Shown piece by piece: positions 13,700 through 19,668 of a stretch of DNA of 19,668 bases. The DNA comes from an uncultured Collinsella sp. Lineage in GTDB: Bacteria > Actinomycetota > Coriobacteriia > Coriobacteriales > Coriobacteriaceae. The stretch lies in the NCBI GenBank assembly GCA_902464645.1, contig CABQKL010000029.1, positions 1 through 19,668 of the forward strand, given 5' to 3'. The notes under the pieces are model-generated. The model did not search any database, was not told where the DNA came from, and was given only the letters and a program-made list of their open reading frames with translations. Made by a program: the position numbers and the translations under genes. Position 1 is the first letter of the stretch. Every line of letters starts with the position of its first letter.

Positions 13700-14413
13700 G
13701 TGTCGAACTCTGCCGTAAAACCGCTTATCTTGGTCGTTGAGGACGATCCCGCCGTCCGCAACCTTATCGTTGCTGCGCTCGAGGCGCACGGCTTGCGCCA
13801 TATGGCCGTGGAGACCGCCCATGCCGCCATCGCCGCCGCCTCGTCGCAAGCACCGAGCATCGTGCTGCTCGATCTGGGCCTGCCCGATATGGACGGCGTC
13901 AAGGTGGTGGAGTCGGTGCGCGCATGGTCGGGCATGCCGATCATTGTGGTCTCGGCGCGCAGCGAGGATGCGGACAAGATTCGTGCACTCGATGCCGGCG
14001 CCGACGACTACCTGACCAAGCCGTTTTCGGTCGAGGAGCTGCTCGCGCGCATTCGCACGACGCTCAGGCGTCTTTCGTATGCGCAAACGGGCGGCGTTGC
14101 TTCCGAGGGCTCGTTCGATACCGGTGAGCTGCATATCGATTTTGATGCCGGCATCGCCACGATGGATGGCGAGGAGCTGCATCTGACGCCGATCGAGTAC
14201 AAGCTCCTGTGCCTGCTGGCGCATAACGCCGACAAGGTGCTGACGCACCAGTTTATCCTGCACGAGATTTGGGGTACGGCAACCAAGAGCGACCTGGCGA
14301 GCCTACGTGTCTTTATGGGCACGCTGCGCAAGAAGATCGAATCCGACCCCGCGCATCCGCGCTATATCCAAACGCATGTGGGCATCGGTTACCGATTGGT
14401 CACCCAAGGCTAG
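13700..14413 (+). CDS. kdpE: KdpE-like OmpR-family response regulator
   Basis: 237 residues. The receiver domain (1-120) has the acidic pocket E14-D15-D16, phospho-acceptor D58 in LLDLGLPDMDG, S86 and K107 in DDYLTKPF. The C-terminal winged helix (about 135-235) has LTPIEYKLL and a GIGYRL end typical of the OmpR/PhoB family. The start is GTG 13700, with AAGGAG (13687-13692) seven bases upstream, overlapping the end of the kinase gene. The longer frame from 13619 would overlap the kinase gene and adds an unrelated arginine-rich stretch. It should be phosphorylated by the adjacent kinase and bind DNA. Its target is not shown; kup is a plausible candidate because kdpFABC is not nearby. Confidence 0.93.
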   Translation: MSNSAVKPLILVVEDDPAVRNLIVAALEAHGLRHMAVETAHAAIAAASSQAPSIVLLDLGLPDMDGVKVVESVRAWSGMPIIVVSARSEDADKIRALDAGADDYLTKPFSVEELLARIRTTLRRLSYAQTGGVASEGSFDTGELHIDFDAGIATMDGEELHLTPIEYKLLCLLAHNADKVLTHQFILHEIWGTATKSDLASLRVFMGTLRKKIESDPAHPRYIQTHVGIGYRLVTQG

Positions 14414-14437
14414 ATTGCCAACCACCATCCCACTATG

Positions 14438-14504
14438 AGTTGCGGTGAAATACGGTCTAAATTTGCCTAATTCCAGGCAAAACAGTCCGTATACCACCGC
14501 AACT
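14438..14504. repeat. Palindromic intergenic repeat, family A copy 2
   Basis: AGTTGCGGTGAAATACGGTCT (14438-14458) pairs with the arm at 14484-14504 in 18 of 21 positions, and an inner TTTGCCT/AGGCAAA stem tops the structure. It shares the outer 15 bases with the copy at 824 but differs inside. It fills the gap between the convergent response regulator and rlmKL genes, where a bidirectional terminator would be expected. Confidence 0.75.
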
Positions 14505-14507
14505 TTG

Positions 14508-17066
14508 TTATTTGCCCTTGGGCTTGCTGGCGTAGAACTTCTTCTTTTTGGACTTGCCGGCAGGGGAGGGTTTGCCGGCAAAGTTTGATTTGCCGTTGCC
14601 GGCCTGCGTGGGCGCGGGCGCTGCTGCACGAGGCTTGCGCGCCTCGGGGTTGCGCAGCTCCTCGGTTCGCTCGGCAATCTCCTCGGCGCTAAAACCGACC
14701 TCGGCCATGGCGTCCTCGATGGGCAGTCGGCGCACGATATAGCAATGATGCACCTTCTGGTTGCGTGCGAAATCCTCGGGGATGGTCTGCGCCGAAATGT
14801 TCTCCAGCACGACGCCCGCGCGTGCGAGCTTGCGCGTTTCGGGGCGAAAGCCGCGCAGGTTGCAGCTAAAGATGGCATGTCCGCCCTGTGCGAGCAGGCG
14901 AGATACGCCGGCCAAAAGCTCAACATGGTCGCGCTGGACATCCCAGGTGCGGCGGCCCATCTTGGACGAGTTCGAAAACGTGGGCGGGTCGACAAAAATC
15001 AGGTCCCAGCGGTTGCGCGTCTGGCGCTGGTCGCGAATCCAGGCGAGCACGTCATCGCGCACAAAGTGATGCTGCGGGCCAACAAAGCCGTTCTGGCGCA
15101 TGTTGCGCTCGGCCCAGTCCAGGTAGGTGTTGGAAAGGTCGACCGTCACGGTCTCCTCGACGCCGCCGTCTGCCGCATAGCAGGTGGCGGTGCCGGTGTA
15201 GGCAAACAGGTTGAGGAAGCGGCGCGCCTGTTTGGCGTGCTCGCGCACCAGGTTGCGGGTGACGCGGTGGTCCAGGAAGATGCCCACATCCAAATAGTCG
15301 TCAAAGTTGACGGCAAAGGTGAGTCCGCCCTCTTCGATGAGCGGCAGGCGACGGCGCGCGATGTTGGCGCGCTCGCCCGATCCGCCCTTGCCGGCGCCCT
15401 GCTTGCCGTACTGCGAGCCGCCGCGCGAACGCATGCGGGCCTTGGCGTGCACATGCTCGGCGGGAACATCTAGGATGCGCGGCGCGATGGTCAAGATGTC
15501 GAGCATGCGGGCCTGGGCCAGCGTGGGATCGATGGTCTTGGGCGCGGCGTATTCGGCGATGACGAGCCAGCGGCCCGGCGTCTGCGGGCAACCCTCGTAC
15601 AGGTCGATGGCGGCGGAGTAATCGGGCAGGTCGGCATCGTAGACGCGGTAGCAGCTCACGCCCTCGCGCTTGGCCCACTTGCGGCGCAGACGGGCATTCT
15701 TGCGCAGGCGGTTGGCGAACTGCTCGGACTCCGGGATGAGCACGGGCAGCGGCTTGCCGTCGCCCAGGTCGAGCATGGCGGCAGGTTCGGGCATGGGAGT
15801 GTCGGCGGCTTCGTCTTGAGCGTCTGCGGTCTGCTGTTCGGCATCTGCGCTGGTCGCAGCTTCGAATGCCGCGGTGGCGTGGTCGAGCGAGGGCCAGACC
15901 TCAATAGCCGCCTCCTCGTTATTGGGCATGACGGCGATGGAGCGCGCAGGCTCGGCATGGAGCGCGCGGGCCATAAGGCCATCGCGGGCGAGCGTGGCGA
16001 CCGGCGCGGCGGTAAGCTCGGGCGCGCGGCGCAGCTCGCCGACCAGCGTCATGGCGTCGTGCATGAGCGAAAGCGGGGTCTCGGTGGTGTCTGCGACTAC
16101 GGCGGCGCCGGCGACAGCGCCTGCATGGTCCAGCACGGTGGCTGGTTTGGCAGCGCAGAAGTCGACGAAACGCTTGTAGCCGGCGCACTTGATCATACGC
16201 TCGGCAGTCTTGCGGGCGGCGGGGTCGATGTCTACGGCCACGATGCGCGCCTGGCGCTCGCGCGCCGTCGCCTCGCGCTCGCGCGCCTCGGCAAGCAGTT
16301 GTTCCCATAGGTCGGCATCATGCAGCTGCCAGCCCTCAAAACCCCAGTGCTTGCGTGCGGCACCCGGGGCGCGGTCGGTCAGGATATTCACGGCCTCCAG
16401 CAGCAGACCGCCGCCGGCGCACGAGGCATCGATCAGCGTGGGCAGGGCTTCATTCTCGTAATCATCGGCCGTCAGCTCGCGCTCGCACAGTGCGGTCCAG
16501 CCGGCCTGCGCCAGCACCAGAGCGGCGTAGTCGGGGCGCAGCACGTGCGCGCCCTCGCCGGCACGGGTCGCCGCGGGCGGCAGGCGCTTGAACAGCGGGT
16601 CGCCCGAAAGGTCCAGGCTAATGCTCGCACGGCGCTGGCGCAACGAAAGCAGTAGGTGAACATCGGGGTCGGCGGCATCGACGTCGGCGCGACGGCCCGT
16701 GGTCTCGGCCAGGCGGTCGCACAATGCGTCCTTGGCGCGCAGAGCCGAGAAGCGCGTGTTGCGCAGCTGCTCGGTCACGCCGCGGGCGGTAATGGCGATG
16801 GTGGCGCCGGGGCGGACGATGCTCTCCCAGGCGATGTCGTAAACGCCATCGTACAGCTCATCGGCATTCTGCGCCTCAAAGCGCCCGAGCACCACGAACA
16901 CGCGGCTCGCCAGGCGCGACCACAGACAGGCGCGGTAGCCTTCTTCGAGCTCGCCCTCAAACGTGGCGCGGCCCTTCAGCCGGCGAACATGCGAAAGCCC
17001 GAGGCGTTTAAGCTCATCGGCGAGTGCGGACTCAAAGCCTTCGGGGCAGCTTGCGTAAAATTCCAT
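14508..17066 (-). CDS. rlmL: Bifunctional 23S rRNA methyltransferase RlmKL, N-terminal half probably inactive
   Basis: 852 residues; E. coli RlmKL has 702. An N-terminal THUMP region (about 45-155) is followed by a RlmL-type methyltransferase, then a RlmK-type one. The RlmK half looks complete: FLNLFAYTGTATCYA (617-631) for S-adenosylmethionine and VDPPTFSNSSKMG (692-704) for catalysis, expected to make m7G2069 in 23S rRNA. The RlmL half is altered: the usual DPMCGSGT is DASCAGGG (213-220), and no NPPY motif exists; VVADTTETPLS (323-333) lies where it should be. An Ala/Glu-rich insert (about 395-440), a Gly/Lys segment (about 545-570) and a Lys-rich tail (823-852) add length. ATG 17066 has AGAGAGG six bases upstream. 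Divergent from the HAD gene. Confidence 0.9.
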   Translation of the reverse strand: MEFYASCPEGFESALADELKRLGLSHVRRLKGRATFEGELEEGYRACLWSRLASRVFVVLGRFEAQNADELYDGVYDIAWESIVRPGATIAITARGVTEQLRNTRFSALRAKDALCDRLAETTGRRADVDAADPDVHLLLSLRQRRASISLDLSGDPLFKRLPPAATRAGEGAHVLRPDYAALVLAQAGWTALCERELTADDYENEALPTLIDASCAGGGLLLEAVNILTDRAPGAARKHWGFEGWQLHDADLWEQLLAEAREREATARERQARIVAVDIDPAARKTAERMIKCAGYKRFVDFCAAKPATVLDHAGAVAGAAVVADTTETPLSLMHDAMTLVGELRRAPELTAAPVATLARDGLMARALHAEPARSIAVMPNNEEAAIEVWPSLDHATAAFEAATSADAEQQTADAQDEAADTPMPEPAAMLDLGDGKPLPVLIPESEQFANRLRKNARLRRKWAKREGVSCYRVYDADLPDYSAAIDLYEGCPQTPGRWLVIAEYAAPKTIDPTLAQARMLDILTIAPRILDVPAEHVHAKARMRSRGGSQYGKQGAGKGGSGERANIARRRLPLIEEGGLTFAVNFDDYLDVGIFLDHRVTRNLVREHAKQARRFLNLFAYTGTATCYAADGGVEETVTVDLSNTYLDWAERNMRQNGFVGPQHHFVRDDVLAWIRDQRQTRNRWDLIFVDPPTFSNSSKMGRRTWDVQRDHVELLAGVSRLLAQGGHAIFSCNLRGFRPETRKLARAGVVLENISAQTIPEDFARNQKVHHCYIVRRLPIEDAMAEVGFSAEEIAERTEELRNPEARKPRAAAPAPTQAGNGKSNFAGKPSPAGKSKKKKFYASKPKGK

Positions 17067-17093
17067 GGGTGACCTCTCTGGTTGCGTCGCTCC

Positions 17094-17099
17094 ATTATA
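17094..17099 (-). promoter_or_regulatory. Consensus -10 box upstream of rlmKL
   Basis: On the minus strand a perfect TATAAT lies 27 bases before the rlmKL ATG. The -35 region is weak. It sits in the near-palindrome CCATTATATGATGG in the 75-base gap shared with the divergent HAD gene. Confidence 0.4.
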
Positions 17100-17141
17100 T
17101 GATGGATGCTTCGTTTGCCCTTATCCTCGAAAGGAACCCAT

Positions 17142-17969
17142 ATGATTGATGCGTGTCCCGAACCCGCTGTGCTCTTTTTTGACGTGGACGGCACGCTGAC
17201 GTCGTTCGATCCCGACAACATGACCGACAAGGATTTTTCGGCGGTTCGCCCCTCGCAGGCGGTCGTCGAGGCGTTTCATCGTCTGCGCGATGCGGGACAC
17301 AAGGCGTTTATCTGCACGGGTCGCCCCCTGTGGCTCATCGCCGATAGCTTGCGTGCGCTCGACCCCGCGGGCGTCGTTGCCATGGCGGGCGCCACGCTCG
17401 AGGTCGAGGGCCGCGTGGTGTATGAGGACTGCTTTGACGAAGACATTGTTGAGGAGCTTGCACGCCGTATGGCCGCGGCAGGGATTGAAGCCTTTTTCGA
17501 GACCAACGTGGCTACTTTTGCCCTGGAACCCGCGGGTGTTGAGCAGTCGTCTCTGATCGGCACTTCTGTGGTGCACAGCACCGAGGAAATGCGCGTCGAC
17601 GGCCGTCTGCGCGTGGGCAAGGTAGGCATCGTCGCGAGCGACCTGGCTCGCGTAGCCAATGATGATGGCTTTATCGATCGCGAGTTTGAGCTGTGCAACA
17701 CCGGTGGTCAGAATCGCGAGCTGAGCCCCAAGGGCATCGACAAGGGCGTGGGCGTGGCGCGAGCGCTGGAATACCTGGGTCGCACCGGCAACGCACGCAC
17801 CTTTGGCTTCGGCGATTCGGGTAACGACCTGGGCATGCTCGCTGCGGTCGAGACGGCTGTCGCCATGGGCAACGCCATGCCTGAGGTCAAGGCGGTCGCC
17901 GACTACGTGACCGACGATGTCGCACACGACGGCACCGTCACAGCGATGCAGCATTTCGGCCTCATCTAA
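17142..17969 (+). CDS. HAD-superfamily hydrolase, Cof type (IIB)
   Basis: 275 residues with all four HAD motifs: FFDVDGTLT with D14 and D16, CTGRP with T59, LSPKGIDKG with K198, and GFGDSGNDLGM with G224-D-S-G-N-D229. The roughly 100 residues between motifs II and III form the C2-type cap of Cof-like sugar-phosphate or flavin-phosphate phosphatases. It is a cytoplasmic Mg2+-dependent phosphatase of unknown substrate. ATG 17142 has AAAGGA about six bases upstream; the in-frame start at 17106 has no such site and is rejected. It is divergent from rlmKL and followed by a 193-base gap before the transaldolase gene. Confidence 0.9.
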   Translation: MIDACPEPAVLFFDVDGTLTSFDPDNMTDKDFSAVRPSQAVVEAFHRLRDAGHKAFICTGRPLWLIADSLRALDPAGVVAMAGATLEVEGRVVYEDCFDEDIVEELARRMAAAGIEAFFETNVATFALEPAGVEQSSLIGTSVVHSTEEMRVDGRLRVGKVGIVASDLARVANDDGFIDREFELCNTGGQNRELSPKGIDKGVGVARALEYLGRTGNARTFGFGDSGNDLGMLAAVETAVAMGNAMPEVKAVADYVTDDVAHDGTVTAMQHFGLI

Positions 17970-18162
17970 TGAATCCCGCGTTCTGACGTTTGCTCAAACT
18001 GCGACTCTTTGCTTTTGCATGCTCAATCGATTTATCAATCCAAACACTGAGGTGTTTATACCGTTCGCCGAGAAGATAAAAACCCGCAGCTCACGCCTTG
18101 ATAAACGTAGGTAAAGTGTTTAGCAGTGCAACGCCCATGTGCAAGCGAAAGGAATCAGGCAG

Positions 18163-18867
18163 ATGGCAATCAAGGTGTTCGCTGACGGTGCAAACCTCGA
18201 GGGCATGCTCGACATGTACGAGAACGGCAACGTTCAGGGTTTCACGACCAACCCGTCCCTTATGAAGAAGGGCGGCGTGACGGATTACCGCGCGTTTGCC
18301 AAGGAGGTCCTGGCCCACATCACCGACGTTTCCGTCTCGTTTGAGGTTTTTGCCGACGACGTCGAGACCATGGAGGTCGAGGCGCGCGAGATCGCTACCT
18401 GGGCCGAGAACGTCTACGTCAAGATCCCATGCGTGACCACCAAGGGCGAGTCCACCGCCGAGCTGGTCCGCAAGCTTTCGGCCGACGGCATCAAGGTTAA
18501 CGTCACCACCATCTTTACGCCCGAGCAGGTCGACGAGATGGTCGAGGCCGTTGACGCCGAGACGCCGTCCATCATCTCGCTCTTTGCCGGCCGTATCGCC
18601 GATACCGGCGTCGACCCCATTCCGTTTATGACGGAGTCGGTCAAGAAGGCCGCCGCCAAGCCCAACTGCGAGGTCCTGTGGGCGTCCACGCGTGAGCTCA
18701 TCAACATCTACCAGGCCGAAGCCTGCGGTTGCCAGATCATCACGGTGCCCAACAGCATCCTGGCCAAGCGCAAGAACATCGGCCGTGATCCGTACGAGGT
18801 CTCGCTCGACACCGTGCGCGGCTTTGCCAAGGATATCGCCTCGCTCGGTTTCCATATCCTGCCGTAA
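18163..18867 (+). CDS. Transaldolase / fructose-6-phosphate aldolase family protein
   Basis: 234 residues, the length of the short TalC/FSA type rather than the ~317-residue TalB type. Family features (PF00923) are FADGANLEGM (6-15), where D8 is the expected catalytic aspartate; GFTTNPSLM (26-34); and VYVKIPC (84-90) with Schiff-base K87. NVTTIFTPEQ, SLFAGRIADTGVDP and VLWASTRE follow in the right order. It should split or join ketose phosphates in the cytoplasm, linked to the non-oxidative pentose phosphate pathway; transaldolase and aldolase activity cannot be separated by eye. ATG 18163 has AAAGGA about ten bases upstream. The last codons and stop lie in a 16-bp sequence repeated 156 bases downstream. 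The 193-base leader shows a possible TTATCA/TTTATA promoter (18032-18060). Confidence 0.9.
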   Translation: MAIKVFADGANLEGMLDMYENGNVQGFTTNPSLMKKGGVTDYRAFAKEVLAHITDVSVSFEVFADDVETMEVEAREIATWAENVYVKIPCVTTKGESTAELVRKLSADGIKVNVTTIFTPEQVDEMVEAVDAETPSIISLFAGRIADTGVDPIPFMTESVKKAAAKPNCEVLWASTRELINIYQAEACGCQIITVPNSILAKRKNIGRDPYEVSLDTVRGFAKDIASLGFHILP

Positions 18868-19021
18868 CGCGAACACTGGCTGCGCCGCGGGTTGTTCGCC
18901 CCGGCCTTTCCTTTCCCTATCGCTCACGCGCTTCGCGAGGGTCGCGCTAGGCAAAGGAAAGGCCGGGGCTGCCGACACGAGCTTGCAAGTAGGTTGGTGA
19001 TTGGCTTCCATATCCTGCCGT
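18850..19021. repeat. 16-bp direct repeats, one at the end of the transaldolase gene
   Basis: TTCCATATCCTGCCGT occurs at 18850-18865, covering the last codons and first base of the stop, and again at 19006-19021. GG(T/C) precedes both, so 18 of 19 bases match. The 140 bases between them hold the 17-bp inverted repeat at 18898-18969. The arrangement resembles an insertion that rebuilt or duplicated the gene end. Confidence 0.7.
18898..18969. repeat. 17-bp perfect inverted repeat with long structured loop
   Basis: GCCCCGGCCTTTCCTTT (18898-18914) and AAAGGAAAGGCCGGGGC (18953-18969) are exact reverse complements. The 38-base loop itself has partial pairing (CCTA...TAGG and CGCG segments). No T-tract follows, so it is not a standard terminator. 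Confidence 0.8.
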
Positions 19022-19028
19022 GGACAAA

Positions 19029-19234
19029 GGTACCCCCGCCTGCGCCGTGCAAAATTGAGAATATTCAGCAAGGTAAAGGTTTTTACCAACTGGTTGAAGC
19101 ACGGAACAGCCCCCGTTTTGGCTCTGATGATGCTAAAACGGGGGCTGTTTTTGACTATATTGCCTCTGAGGGGCGTTCGGAGCGGCAGAAATTGCAGAAT
19201 ACTCGCGATTTTGCACGCCGCTGTAGGGGGTACC
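19029..19234. mobile_element. Candidate MITE-like element with 38-bp terminal inverted repeats
   Basis: The bases 19029-19066 match the reverse complement of 19197-19234 at 31 of 38 positions. Both begin GGTACCCCC and share CGTGCAAAAT and TATTC. The element is about 206 bases, has no coding frame of note, and encloses a strong terminator hairpin. No flanking target duplication is obvious. It could equally be a bidirectional termination region between convergent genes. Confidence 0.5.
19105..19152 (+). terminator. Strong Rho-independent terminator downstream of the transaldolase gene
   Basis: AACAGCCCCCGTTTT (19105-19119) and AAAACGGGGGCTGTT (19135-19149) make a perfect 15-bp stem with a 15-base loop, and a run of five T (19148-19152) closes it on the plus strand. 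The minus-strand side has no T-run, so it serves mainly the plus strand. Confidence 0.85.
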
Positions 19235-19249
19235 CTTGCTTTAGGTGGT

Positions 19250-19668
19250 CTACTTCCCCTGCACCATGGTGAGCGAGATCTTCTTGCGGTCGCGATCGAC
19301 CTTTTCCACCCACACCTTTACCGTGTCGCCGACGCGCACCACGTCGCTCGGGTGCTTGACGAAGCGGTTGGCCAGCTTGGAGATGTGCACGAGGCCGTCC
19401 TGGTGCACGCCCACGTCGACGAAGGCGCCAAAGTCCACAACGTTGCGCACCGTGCCCTTGAGCTCCATGCCGGGCTCTAGGTCGTCGATGGAAAGCGCTG
19501 AGCGGCTAAAGACCACCTCGGGCGCGTCGTCGCGCGGGTCGCGACCGGGCTTCTTGAGCTCGTTGACAATGTCGATGAGCGTGAGGGTGCCGCAGTCCAG
19601 GTCGCTTGCCAGCGCCGAGATGCTGCCCAGACGGCGCTCGATGTCGGGCACGCCGCCGCGGCTGAGCT
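19250..19668 (-). CDS. tex: Tex family RNA-binding protein, C-terminal part (5' end outside window)
   Basis: A minus-strand frame ends with TAG at 19250-19252 and stays open to the window edge, giving about 138 residues. It reads LSRGGVPDIERRLGS and then LEPGMELKGTVRNVVDFG, the hallmark start of the Tex C-terminal S1 domain (about 19268-19471). GVHQDGLVHIS and DRKKISLTM complete the OB fold. Tex/YhgF proteins are about 700-800 residues and bind nucleic acid; they are linked to transcription and RNA metabolism. The GTG at 19651 is an internal valine, not the start. The S1 domain is followed by only about five residues. Confidence 0.92.
   Translation of the reverse strand, partial: LSRGGVPDIERRLGSISALASDLDCGTLTLIDIVNELKKPGRDPRDDAPEVVFSRSALSIDDLEPGMELKGTVRNVVDFGAFVDVGVHQDGLVHISKLANRFVKHPSDVVRVGDTVKVWVEKVDRDRKKISLTMVQGK

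Noticed and set aside
18892..19480. Overlapping plus-strand frames near the transaldolase-tex gap
   Set aside because: They run through inverted repeats and terminators or are antisense to tex, with no plausible start signals.

Overview
The window looks like chromosomal DNA from a high-GC member of the Coriobacteriia, most like Collinsella. This rests on base composition, the short 4.5S-type SRP RNA without an Alu domain, the overall protein character and my recollection of such genomes; no search was run. Most of it is ordinary core and metabolic sequence, with no phage, IS transposase, CRISPR array or obvious defence island.

Layout. Positions 1-806 hold the 3' end of a glycerate kinase. 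It is followed by a palindromic repeat, the SRP RNA gene (ffs) with a good promoter, and a gene-free leader. Positions 1413-5129 encode the two half-transporters of a heterodimeric ABC exporter; the degenerate and intact ATP-site residues are split between the subunits as in the TM287/288 and BmrCD type. A flavodoxin-like protein (5251-5808) ends at a hairpin terminator. On the minus strand, 6115-8415 encodes a large membrane-anchored LTA-synthase/sulfatase-superfamily enzyme, divergent from a nitroreductase (8630-9505).

Positions 9665-14413 form a potassium-related block, all on the plus strand: a Kup K+ transporter, a 64-residue single-span membrane protein, a KdpD-like histidine kinase that has only the membrane and kinase half, and a KdpE-like response regulator. 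No kdpFABC is present in the window. This block is the best candidate for a less usual system: a two-component system of the Kdp type placed beside Kup, with a hairpin repeat in the leader of the kinase gene.

The rest runs as follows: rlmKL on the minus strand (14508-17066), whose N-terminal methyltransferase lacks the usual catalytic motif; a Cof-type HAD phosphatase; a short transaldolase/F6P-aldolase family protein; and the C-terminal end of Tex on the minus strand. The gap between the transaldolase gene and tex is densely structured: a 16-bp direct repeat including the end of the transaldolase gene, a 17-bp perfect inverted repeat, and a ~206-bp element with 38-bp imperfect terminal inverted repeats enclosing a strong terminator.

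Two families of small intergenic palindromes each occur twice. One has AGTTGCGGTG termini (824-889 and 14438-14504), and the two copies differ in the inner arms while both remain paired. The other has a CAAAG...GTCCC...CTTTG core (9507-9541 and 12003-12041) with entirely different but still self-complementary outer arms. These repeats and the K+ cassette are the most notable observations here.
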